In this document: positions 41,216 to 50,741 of the stretch, piece by piece
Position numbering within the stretch: position 1 is the stretch's first letter
Layout of the letters: every line of letters starts with the position of its first letter
From: Symsagittifera roscoffensis
Taxonomy: Eukaryota > Xenacoelomorpha > Acoela > Convolutidae
NCBI RefSeq assembly: GCF_963678635.1
Contig: NW_026971149.1
Location: 930,001 to 994,000, forward strand
Direction: 5' to 3'
DNA length: 64,000 nucleotides
Program-made: the position numbers and the translations under genes
Notes under the pieces: model-generated
What the model saw: the letters and a program-made list of their open reading frames with translations, nothing else
What the model was told of the DNA's origin: nothing
Database searches by the model: none

Positions 41216-44200
41216 AGAGGTCAACCAAATCAAGTTTGTAGCGACATACCAGCCCCTTTGGAATAGCGATAGACGGGATTTCGATGCGTATAGAGAAGAG
41301 CTAAACGAAATGATTAGATGTGGCGCAAAAAAGCTAGTACTAGGAGGAGACTTCAACTCCAGTGTAGGGGACACCTCCCAGAGGGAAGAAGATGACGCGG
41401 TAGGACCATTCGGACTGGGTAGGACCAACGCGGCGGGGAGGGACCTAATAGAATGGTTTCACGAACAGGGGTTAACCTGGACTAGCTCCTTCTTTAGGCA
41501 CAACAGAAAGGGAACCTGGAAGTGCCCAGGAAGAAGAACATGGCACGAAATTGACGGATTCATGGTGAAGAAAAAAGACCGGAGCAGGGTAGTGAAGAGT
41601 AAAAACACGGTAATAGCGGGTACATCTCTATCGGACCACAGGCCGAAATGCATGGAGGTCTGGAGAAGGAAGGGGGCGAAGGCCAATAGGCAAAATGAGA
41701 CTCAAAGGAAAATAAACTGGGAAGCTCTTCGAGATGGATCAATCCGGCAAGCATTCGCATCGACAGTAGACGGTCAAAGAGAGCAACAGGGTACGGGTGA
41801 GGAAAGTGAACGCCTAATCAACTTGATTAATGAAGCGGGTACAGAAGTGTGCGGATTTAAAGAAAAGAAAGCACTGAGTCCATGGCTGGATACGCATTTA
41901 GAAGAAATACAGGGGTTCAAACGGAGGATCGCGGCACTTACGAAGAGTTTTGAACGAACACGAACGGAAAACTTTAAAATACAAAGGCAGGAGGTCAGGA
42001 AAGAGTACAAGAAGGCTCAAAGAAGATGGGAAGAAGAGTGGTGGCTTAAACTGGTAGACGAAACAAAGGACGCCGAAGTGAAAGGGGATATAGGACGCAT
42101 GTACAAGACACTAAGGTACTTAGGGGGGAAAGACCTCCAGAACATAGAAGAAGAATTTTTCTCGCCAGAAGAGTTCAGACGACACTTCATGAAAGTCTCG
42201 GAAGACAGATACGAGCGGGACGTCATAGAGATAATGAGAACGGCATCGTCAACAGAAATTAAGGACTCTCCAGAGGCACAGGCAGCAGCGGAAGAGATAG
42301 AAGAAGCAATAACCTTCGTGGAATTCGAACGAGAACTGGCGAACATGAAAGACGGAGCGGCAGGAGTAGACAATGTAAGTGTTAGCGCAGTGAAAGCCTT
42401 AAGTATAGACACCCGGAAAGAACTATACCAATGCATGATGGAACAATTAGCCACACCGGTTGAGAACTGGGCCGACAAAGCTAAGGAAGGATGGGTCATA
42501 CCCCTACATAAGAAAGGAGCTAGAAATGAACTAGACAACTACAGGGGTGTGTGCCTACTCCCGGTGTTGAGCAGGATAATGGCAAGGATACTAGCGAGTA
42601 GGATTAGAAAATGGGCGGAGAAGATAGAGGCATGTGGTGAGAATCAAAATGGTTTCAGAGAAGGACGATCGACGTGTGACGCAACGCAAATCATACTGAG
42701 AATAGATGAGGAAACAAGGAGGGTATTTGGGAAGGCGGAGACGACCGGGAACAGACCGGGAGCTGTACTGTTAGATATAACAAAAGCATACCCCCGAGTC
42801 AACAGGCCCTTATTGTGGATGGTTTTGGAAAACTTAGGAATGACAGATGGTGTGATAGAGGTCTTGAAAAACCTACATGAAGGAATGAAATACAAAGTTA
42901 AGTGTCGAGGGGAACTAAGCGAGGAATGGTTACCGGTACAAGGTTTACGGGAGGGTTGCGCTACATCTCCGATACTTTTCAATGTGTATCACGCACAGGC
43001 GATGCGGTTAGCTGCCAAAAAACGAAGAGAAAAAGCGGCGGAGATAGGCGAAGAGTGCGGTTTAGAATGGTCGTGGGGACCAGGTAATTGTCTCCCTCCA
43101 ATAGAAGTAAAGAGGGCCTTAAGGAGCAGCACCCAGGAAGTCTTTCGATTAGAAGAGTCCCTTTTCGCAGACGACTCAAATCTCCTGGGCTGGACGGAAG
43201 AATTAGCGGTCGGCAAAGAAACGGTCAAGGCGGAATTGATGAAGTTCGAGGAAAAATGTCACAACGGAAAAGAGGAATACATAGCTTTTGGAAGCGAGAC
43301 AGCGAATTGTACGAGGATGTTAGGGACGCTAATAGGGAGGAAGCAGGACAGGGCAGCGAGGATTAAAAGGGGATACTGGGCGTGGTCAAAAGTAAGAAGA
43401 TGGTTGTGGAAAGCAAAGGTAAGTAAACGAACGAAGGCAATTATTGTACAGGCAGTGGTCGAATCAACAATGCTCTTTGACTGCAGTGCAAGAGCATGGA
43501 CAGTGACTGATATGGCGAAGATGCAGAGCATGGCGGATAAATGCTACCGGTGGATATGGAATGAGGGGAGAGGTTTAACACTCTTGCGAATGGAAAGAGA
43601 GGGGGTCAATAGTTTCGAGATACGCAGGGTTCTGGGGATAACATCTATCAGAACAAAAATAGAGACGCGGGCGTTGGAAAGGATGGGCCACGTCCTTCGG
43701 ATGAGCAAGAACAGGACAACTAAAAAAGTGATACTAGGGCACTGGACAAACGAGCGAACACAACATGGTAGGTTAAATGGAGGCGTGGATAATTACTGGA
43801 GGCGACTCATAAGGGAAGCGGGAGAGGACTGGACGATTATAGAAAATTTAACACAGGACCGTAAAAAAAGGAAGGCGACAGTGAAAAGGAGAAAAGAAGC
43901 GCTAGAGAAATGGAAGAGTGAAATGTGCAGATACAGGGGAGGGGAGAAACCTAGAAGGAGCCGAGCGAGGTATCAGGGAGAAAACTTAACATGCAGGTGG
44001 GAGGTATGCGGACGAATTTGTAAAACGAAAGGAGGTCTAGTGGAGCATGAACGACGAGTTCACAGGATACAGGAGATGGTGTTTAAATGCGATAGATGCA
44101 ACAGAACTTTCGCGGAGAAGCACAACTTAACAAACCACAGCAAGAGCTGTAAGGGGGACCAGATGGGTAGGTGTCTGGACCGCGCGGTGACGGTAACAAG

Positions 44201-44384
44201 GGGTAATATGGCGAGTCATAGGAGGAGTTGCGGAGGAGGGAGTGGAACGGTAGGGAACACGGCAGCAAGGGAGAAGGGAGGTAACAGGTACACGGGGACC
44301 AGGGGGAGGAAAGAGTGTGGATCCTGCGGAGCCTGGATCACTGCTAATAACCTAGCCAGACATGAGAGGAAGTGCCAGAAATAA
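41154..44384 (+). CDS. Non-LTR polyprotein: endonuclease C-part, reverse transcriptase, zinc fingers
   Basis: Open frame of 1,076 codons; the Met at 41154 is only the first in frame, since the true protein enters from the upstream frame. The first ~20 residues are out of register; endonuclease homology resumes at EVNQIKFVATYQPLWN (22-37). Endonuclease motifs: LVLGGDFNSSVGD (61-73), HEIDGFMV (131-138), SDHRPKCMEV (160-169). RT, about 445-760: EGWVIPLHKKGARNELDNYR, LLDITKAYPRV with Asp541, GLREGCATSPILFNVY (597-612), FADDS with Asp673-Asp674. Then ERMGHVLRM (842-850). C-terminal fingers: C947/C952-H965/H970, C979/C982-H995/C999, a degenerate one near 1007-1026, and C1055/C1058-H1070/C1074. It copies element RNA onto nicked target DNA. 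Confidence 0.95.
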   Translation: MGARLERPRMQEDMRDRSSAVEVNQIKFVATYQPLWNSDRRDFDAYREELNEMIRCGAKKLVLGGDFNSSVGDTSQREEDDAVGPFGLGRTNAAGRDLIEWFHEQGLTWTSSFFRHNRKGTWKCPGRRTWHEIDGFMVKKKDRSRVVKSKNTVIAGTSLSDHRPKCMEVWRRKGAKANRQNETQRKINWEALRDGSIRQAFASTVDGQREQQGTGEESERLINLINEAGTEVCGFKEKKALSPWLDTHLEEIQGFKRRIAALTKSFERTRTENFKIQRQEVRKEYKKAQRRWEEEWWLKLVDETKDAEVKGDIGRMYKTLRYLGGKDLQNIEEEFFSPEEFRRHFMKVSEDRYERDVIEIMRTASSTEIKDSPEAQAAAEEIEEAITFVEFERELANMKDGAAGVDNVSVSAVKALSIDTRKELYQCMMEQLATPVENWADKAKEGWVIPLHKKGARNELDNYRGVCLLPVLSRIMARILASRIRKWAEKIEACGENQNGFREGRSTCDATQIILRIDEETRRVFGKAETTGNRPGAVLLDITKAYPRVNRPLLWMVLENLGMTDGVIEVLKNLHEGMKYKVKCRGELSEEWLPVQGLREGCATSPILFNVYHAQAMRLAAKKRREKAAEIGEECGLEWSWGPGNCLPPIEVKRALRSSTQEVFRLEESLFADDSNLLGWTEELAVGKETVKAELMKFEEKCHNGKEEYIAFGSETANCTRMLGTLIGRKQDRAARIKRGYWAWSKVRRWLWKAKVSKRTKAIIVQAVVESTMLFDCSARAWTVTDMAKMQSMADKCYRWIWNEGRGLTLLRMEREGVNSFEIRRVLGITSIRTKIETRALERMGHVLRMSKNRTTKKVILGHWTNERTQHGRLNGGVDNYWRRLIREAGEDWTIIENLTQDRKKRKATVKRRKEALEKWKSEMCRYRGGEKPRRSRARYQGENLTCRWEVCGRICKTKGGLVEHERRVHRIQEMVFKCDRCNRTFAEKHNLTNHSKSCKGDQMGRCLDRAVTVTRGNMASHRRSCGGGSGTVGNTAAREKGGNRYTGTRGRKECGSCGAWITANNLARHERKCQK

Positions 44385-44437
44385 CCACCCAAGGCCCCCC
44401 GAGGGGCGTAAATGGGAAACAGAACAGAACAGAACAG
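44385..44437 (+). other. 3' end of the non-LTR element: GC hairpin and microsatellite tail
   Basis: After the stop the element has only ~53 bases. A stem gcccc (44394-44398) pairs with ggggc (44403-44407), and the end is a run of aacag/acaga repeats from about 44417 to 44437. A short 3' hairpin and a simple-repeat tail instead of poly(A) are typical of several non-LTR groups and would be the RT recognition end. Confidence 0.75.
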
Positions 44438-44449
44438 AGTTCTTCAGCG
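44438..44449 (+). repeat. Target-site duplication, right copy
   Basis: agttcttcagcg, matching 40358-40369 with one difference (t for g). It is the same sequence as the empty site in other units. Confidence 0.9.
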
Positions 44450-44553
44450 GAGGCGGTGTCGGAGGCGAAACTGAAGGAGACACCTCCGATGGTTTTAGCA
44501 AGATGGAAGACTGCAGCTTAACAAGTCAACTTGACATCTAGGAAGCTAGGAGA
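44438..44553 (+). pseudogene. Coding block C, unit 3 (3' remainder)
   Basis: Continuation of block C after the insertion (SSAEAVSEAKLKETPPMVLA and KWKTAA-type end). Colinear with 34,690-34,800 of unit 2. Confidence 0.7.
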
Positions 44554-47500
44554 TGACGGCTGATATAAAAGCTGCGCCTGGTCCCGTGACAGAAGGGGAC
44601 TTTAAGGCACAGAGGGTAAAGTTGAAGAGATGTTCCACCAGTGTGCAATTATGAGAGGTGGATGTCCGCAAGGAATGGGTTTCGAATGAACACCAGAGCG
44701 TCAGGCAACAAATCAAAAATGATCACGTGAGTCCATTGAGAAGGGACTCACGAGGAAAACTTTTCGTTCCTGATGGATAGACCTCGATACAACGAGAGAG
44801 AGCTAGAGAAATGTCTCAAGAAGCTGCACCGGTGATTAGCCAGAAAGCGTCGAAGTTGGGCCAAGCAGCAGAAAAAAAGCAGAAGTGAATAAGATGGAGT
44901 AGAGGAGCCAAATAGGGCGAACGTGGGAGAAAATGGTGCTGGAGTACTTCGAGAACGAGATGAGGGCACCCCAATCTGCCCAAATCCTGATGGCAGACCC
45001 TTTCACACGGACTGAGCGTCAGTTTTTGTTCACGTGGTGCTTGGCTGGACTTGCATTGGAAGATCTGAACTCATGTGACAAAGGGAAATTCGGGGACAAA
45101 AGCTTGTATGTGTACCAGATGCTGATGCAGTATGTTGCTTCATGCAGCATTTGAGTCAATACCAGAGCGTCGAGCAACAAATCACAAATGATCCTCTTGA
45201 GAAGGTATTCACGAGGAACACTGCTCTTACCTGGTGGATAGCCCTGGATACGATAAAAATTCTAAAGATTTATCTGAAGAAGCTGGACTGCGGAGTATCC
45301 AGAAATAGTCGAAATTGTGCCGAACAGCAGAAAGCAGAGGTTAATAACTTGGAGTTGAGGAGCTAACTAGGGCGAATGTGGGAGAAATTGCTGCTGGAGT
45401 ACTCCGAAACAAGAAGAGGCCACCCTCATCTGCCCAGCCTCTGATGGCGAACATTTTCACCCAGACTGAGCGTCAGTTATAGTTCACGTGGTGCTTGGCT
45501 AAAGTCGCATTGAAAGAACTGAACTCATGTGAGAAAACTAAGTGTGGAGACAAAAGCCTGCATGTGTACCAGATAATGATGCAATATGTTGCTTCATGCA
45601 GCACTTGAGTCAACAGCAGAGCGTCGGGCAACAAATCAAAAATGATCCTCTTGAGAAGGGATTCACGAGGAACACTGCTCGTTCCTTGTGGTTAGCCCTG
45701 GATACGATGGAAAAGCTAGAGAATTGTATAAAGAAGATGCACAGCGGAGTGTCCAGAAAGCGTCGAAACTGGGCCAAGCAGCAGAAAGCAGAGGTGAATA
45801 AGTTGGAGTTGAGGAGCCAACTAGGGCGAACGTGGGAGAAATTGGTGCTGGAGTACTTCGAGAACAAGATGAGGTTATACCTGATCTGCCCAACCTCTGA
45901 TGGGGAACCCTTTCACCCGGAATGAGGGTCAGTTAATGTTCACGCGGTGTTCGGCTGAAGCTGCCTTGAAAGATCTGAACTCATGTGTCAAAATGAAGTT
46001 CGGGGACAAAACTTGCATGTGTACCGGATGATGAAGCAATATGTTGCTTCATGCAGCGTTTGAGTCAACACCAGAGCGTTGTGCAACAAATCACAAATGA
46101 TCCTATTGGGAAGGGATTCACAAGGAACACTGCTCGTTCCTGGTAGATAGCCCTGGATCCGATTGAAAAGCTAGAGATTTGTCTAAAGAAGCTGGACTGC
46201 GGAGTATCCAGAAATAGTCGAAATTGTGCCGAACAGCAGAAAGGAGATGTGAATAAGTTGGTGTTGAGGAGCCAACTAAGGCGAACGTCGGAGATATTGC
46301 TGCTGGAGTACTTCGAGAACGAGATGAGGCCACCCTCATCTTCCCAACTCCTGATGGCGAACTGTTTCACCCGGACAAAAGTTCGTATGAGTGCCGGATG
46401 ATGATGCAGTATGTTGCTTCGTGCACAAAAGTTCGTATGTGTGACGGATGACGATGCAGTATGTTGCTTCATGCAGCACTTGAGTCAACACCACAGCGTC
46501 GGGCAACAACTCACAAATGATCCCCTTGAGAAGAGACTCACAATGAACACTACTCGTTCCTGGCGGATAGCCCTGGATACGATGAAAGAACTAGAGAAGT
46601 ACGCGGACAAAAGCCTGCATGTGTACCAGATAATGATGCATTATGTTGTTTCATGCAACACTTGAGTCCACACCAGAGCTTCGGACATTAAATCACAAAA
46701 GGTTTCCTTGAGAAGAGACTCACGAGGAACACTACTTGTTCCTGGTGGATAACCCTGGATACGATGAAAGAGCTAGAGAAAAGTCTACAGCAGCTGGAAC
46801 GCGGAGTATCCAAAAAGCGTCGAAAATAGGCCAAGCAGCAGAAAGCAGAGGTGAATATGTTGGATTTGAGGAGCCAACTAGGGCGAACGTGGGAGAAGTT
46901 GCTGCTGGAGTACTTCGAGAACGAGATGAGCGCAGCCTCATCTGCCCAACTCCTGATGGCGAACCGTTTCACCCTGACTGAGCGTCGGTTTTGCTTCACG
47001 TGGTGCTTGGCTGTAGTTGCATTGGAAGATCTGAACTCATGTGATAAACTTAAGTTCGGGGACAAAAGTTCGTATGTGTGACGGATGACGATGCAGTATG
47101 TTGCTTCATGCAGCACTTGAGTCAACACCACAGCGTCGGGCAACAACTCACAAATGATCCCCTTGAGAAGAGACTCACAATGAACACTACTCGTTCCTGG
47201 TGGATAGCCCTGGATACGATGAAAGAGCTAGAGGTTTGTCTAAATAAGCTGACTGCGGAGTATCCAGAAATAGTCGAAATTGGGCCGAACAGCAGAAAGG
47301 AGAGGAGAATAAGTTGGTGTTGAGGAGCCAACTAGGGCGAACGTCGGAGAGATTGCTGCTGGAATACTTCGAGAAGGAGATGAGGCCACTCTCATCTGCC
47401 CAACTCCTGATGGCGAACTGTTTCACCCGGACTGAGCGTCGGTCTTGCTTCACGTGGTGCTTGGCTGGAGTTGCATTGGAAGTTCTGAACTCATGTGATA

Positions 47501-50261
47501 AACTGAAGTTCGGGGACAAAAGTTCGTATGTGTGACGGATGACGATGCAGTATGTTGCTTCATGCAGCACTTGAGTCAACACCACAGCGTCGGGCAATAA
47601 CTCACAAATGATCCCCTTGATAAGAGACTCACAATGAACACTACTCGTTCCTGGTGGATATCCCTGGATACGATGAAAGAGCTAGAGATTTGTCTAAATA
47701 AGCTGACTGGGGAGTATCCAGAAATAGTCGAAATTGGGTCGAACAGCAGAAAGGAGAGGAGAATAAGTTGGTGTTGAGGAGCCAACTAGGGCGAACGTCG
47801 GAGAGATTGCTGCTGGAATACTTCGAGAAGGAGATGAGGCCACTCTCATCTGCCCAACTCTTGATGGCGAACTGTTTCACCCGGACTGAGCGTCGGTCTT
47901 GCTTCACGTGGTGCTTGGCTGGAGTTGCATTGGAAGTTCTGAACTCATGTGATAAACTGAAGTTCGGGGACAAAAGTTCGTATGTGTGACGGATGACGAT
48001 GCAGTATGTTGCTTCATGCAGCACTTGAGTCAACACCACAGCGTCGGGAAACAACTCACAATTGATCCCCTTTAGAAGGGACTCACAAAGAACACTACTC
48101 GTTCATGGTGAATAGCCTGGGATAGCCTGGGATGAAAGAACTAGAGAATTGTCTAAAGAAGCTGGACCGCAGAGTATCCAGAAAGCGTCGAAATTGGGTT
48201 ACGCAGCAGAAAGCAGAGGTGAATAACTTGGAGTTGAGGAGCCGACGAGGGGCGAATGTGGGAGAAATTGCTGCTGGAGTACTTCGAAACGAGATGAGGC
48301 CATCCTCATGTTCCATAGCTCTGATGGCGAAACTTTTCAGCCGGACTGAGGGTCAGTTCTTATTCGCGTGGTACTTGACTGAAGTTGCATTGAAAGATCT
48401 GAGCTCATGTGACAACTTGAAGTACGGGACAATAGCCTGCATGTGTACCGGATCACGATGCAGTATGTCGCTTCATGCAGCATTTGATTCAACACCAGAG
48501 CGTCGGGCAAAAACTCACAAATGATCCCCTTGAGAAGAGACTCACAATGAACACTGCTCGTTCCTGGTGGATAGTCCAGGATACAATGAAAGAGCTAGAG
48601 AATTGTCTAAAGAAACTGGACCGCGGAGTATCCTGAAAGCCTCGAAATTGGGTCACGCAGCAGAAAACAGAGGTAAATAACTTGGAGTTTAGGAGCCAAC
48701 TAGGGCGAATGTGCGAGAAATTACCGCTGGAGTACGCCGAAACAAGAAGAGGCCACCCTCATCTGCCCAAGTTCTGATGGCGAACATTTTCACCCAGACT
48801 AAGCTTCATTTATTGTTCACGTGGTGCTTGGCTGAAGTCGCATTGAAAGATCTGAACTCATGTGAAAAAATGAAGTACGGGGACAAAAGCCTGCATGTGT
48901 ACCAGATAATGATGCAGTATGTTGTTTCATGCAGCACTTGAGTCAACACCAGAACGTCGGACAACAAATCACAGATGATCCCCTTGAGAAGAGATTCACG
49001 AGGAACACTACTCGTTCCTGGTGGATAGCCCTGGATACGATGAAAGAACTAGAAAATTGTCTAGAGAAGCTGGATCGCGGAGTATCCTGAAAGCCTCGAA
49101 ACTCAAAAGTGGGTCACACAGCAGAAAGCAGAGGTAAATAACTTGGAGTTAGGGAGCCAACTAGAGTGAATCTGGTAGAAATTGCTGCTGGAGCACTTCG
49201 AGAACGAGATGCGGCCATACCTCATCTGCCCAACCTCTGATGGCGAACCCTTTCAGCCGGACTGAGGGTCATTTAATGTTCACGTAGTGCTTGGCCGAAG
49301 CTGCATTGAAAGATCTGAACTCATGTGACAAAATGAAGTTCGGGGACAAAAGCTTGTATGTGTACCGGATGATGATAAAGTATGTTGCTTTAAGCAGCTT
49401 TTGAGTCAACACCTGAGCGTCGGGAAACAAATCACAAATGATCCTCTTGGGGCGGGGACTCACAAAGAACACCACTCGTTCCTGGTGAAAAGCCCTGGAT
49501 ACGATGAAAGAACTAGATATTTGTCTAAAGAAGCTCGACTGCGGAGTATCCAGAAATAGTCGAAATTGGGCCGGACAGCAGAAAGCAGAGGTAAATAACT
49601 TGGAGTTGAGGAGCCAACTAGGGCGAATGTGGGAGAAACTGCTGCTGGAGTACGCCGAAACAAGAAGAGGCCACCCTCATCTGCCCAACCTCTGATGGCG
49701 AACATTTTCACCCAGACTGAGCGTCAGTTATAGTTCACGTGGTGCTTGGCTAAAGTCGCATTGAAAGATCTGATTTCATGTGTCAAAATGAAGTTCGGGG
49801 ACAAAACTTGCATGTGTACCGGATGATGAAGCAATATGTTGCTTCATGCAGCACTTGAGTCAACGCCAGAGCGTCGGGCAACAAATCAAATATGATCCTC
49901 TTGAGAAGGGATTCACGAGGAACACTGCTTCTTCCTGGTGGATAGCCCTGGATACGATGGAAAAGCTAGAGAATTGTCCAAAGAAGCTGCACCGCGGAGT
50001 ATCCAGAAAGCGCCGAAACTGGGCCAAGCAGCAGAAAGCAGAGGTGAATAAATTGGAGTTGAGGAGCCAACTAGGGCGAACGTGGGTGAAATTGGTGCTG
50101 GAGCACTTCGAGAACGAGATGAGGCCACCCTCATCTGCCCAACATCTGATGGCAAACATTTTCACCCAGACTGAGCGTCAGTTATTGTTCACGTGGTGCT
50201 TGGCTGAAAAGGCCTTGAAAGATCTGAATTCATGTGAGAAAAGGAAGTACAATTCTCGTAT
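44554..50261 (+). repeat. T array, unit 3 (~13 copies)
   Basis: Largest T array. Anchors near 44697, 45166, 45620, 46072, 46492, 46680, 47135, 47589, 48042, 48498, 48952, 49416 and 49868; spacing is mostly 448-470, with a short 188-base interval at 46492-46680 where most of a repeat is deleted. Two neighbouring repeats at 47,135-48,042 are almost identical. A 61-base tandem repeat lies at about 46,372-46,480. Several repeats contain the NCLKKLDRGVSRKRRNWAKQ frame, others are stopped. Confidence 0.9.
45542..45925 (+). CDS. T-repeat ORF, unit 3 (127 aa)
   Basis: Frame crossing a repeat junction: CVPDNDAICCFMQHLSQQQS, then LDTMEKLENCIKKMHSGVSR and KQQKAEVNKLELRSQLGRTW, ending in a different frame for the repeat tail (LICPTSDGEPFHPE). 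It has a helical, charged middle. Same unknown family as the other T ORFs. Confidence 0.3.
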   Translation: MWRQKPACVPDNDAICCFMQHLSQQQSVGQQIKNDPLEKGFTRNTARSLWLALDTMEKLENCIKKMHSGVSRKRRNWAKQQKAEVNKLELRSQLGRTWEKLVLEYFENKMRLYLICPTSDGEPFHPE

Positions 50262-50373
50262 TGTTTGGGAAATTGGCGGCGATCTATTGAGTCGTAGAGG
50301 CATTTGTGATAAGTTCTCTTTTTCGTCCAATATTTTTGCAATTTTGCAATTGTCTAATTCTATTTTATTCTAA
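49846..50373 (+). CDS. Terminal T-repeat ORF, unit 3 (175 aa)
   Basis: The last repeat is open from MQHLSQRQSVGQQIKYDPLE through MEKLENCPKKLHRGVSRKRR, KQQKAEVNKLELRSQLGRTW, LVLEHFENEM and LFTWCLAEKALKDLNSCEK, then into L4 (SRIVWEIGGDLLSRRGICDK) to a stop. With 58224-58769 this is the best candidate for the intact C-terminal part of the array protein. The coiled-coil-like centre suggests oligomerisation (inference). No known family. Confidence 0.45.
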   Translation: MQHLSQRQSVGQQIKYDPLEKGFTRNTASSWWIALDTMEKLENCPKKLHRGVSRKRRNWAKQQKAEVNKLELRSQLGRTWVKLVLEHFENEMRPPSSAQHLMANIFTQTERQLLFTWCLAEKALKDLNSCEKRKYNSRIVWEIGGDLLSRRGICDKFSFSSNIFAILQLSNSILF

Positions 50374-50741
50374 ATCTAAGTTAGTTAAGGTCATCTTTGT
50401 GACTTTTCGTCGCACCAGAGAAGTTGAGTAATTTCAGAGTAGGTACACCGTCTGCTCGTCACGCTATCTTGTTTTAGGCCGGATAGATTCGTGCAACTTC
50501 TTAGTCTAATAACGATCTGAATCTTACTCGTAAATTTCCTATCTCAAAAGATCTGGTTATACTGGTTTATGCGAGTTAGTTTCCAGAAGGAGAACAACTG
50601 TATTCTATGTTTAATTCAAATTGCTCTGTTGCTGAAACTAAAGGTTGGAGATGGAATATGATTAGTTAGTCTAGGAATATTTTACAGAAATATATAATTT
50701 TTTTATAACCATTATTAAACTCTAGTTTAGAACTGGTTCCA
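50262..50741. repeat. Segment L4, LTR-like
   Basis: Fourth copy of L, tgtttgggaaatt...aactggttcca, ~480 bp. It has the cgtctgctcgtcacgc variant. Confidence 0.85.

Larger units (their letters stand above)
40370..44437 (+). mobile_element. Non-LTR retrotransposon, full-length (4,068 bp)
   Basis: Element inserted in block C of unit 3 and bounded by a 12-base target-site duplication. Order: short 5' region, a protein with a 2A-like sequence, PHD-type finger, basic linker, AP-type endonuclease, RT, and C2H2/C2HC fingers, then a short 3' end with a GC hairpin and a microsatellite tail (aacag repeats). It is GC-richer and more purine-rich on the plus strand than its surroundings, consistent with a foreign insertion. 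The single apparent defect is two frameshifts in the endonuclease. Domain order (endonuclease before RT) excludes the R2 group; the clade is left open. Confidence 0.95.

Noticed and set aside
40729..43531. Several minus-strand frames opposite the non-LTR element
   Set aside because: Shadows of the confidently identified plus-strand polyprotein.
28365..50165. Minus-strand frames of 60-150 codons opposite every T repeat (FCCLAQFRRFLDT-type)
   Set aside because: Same shadow pattern, rich in Ser, Phe and Cys. They recur only because the DNA repeats. The plus frames have the coiled-coil-like composition.
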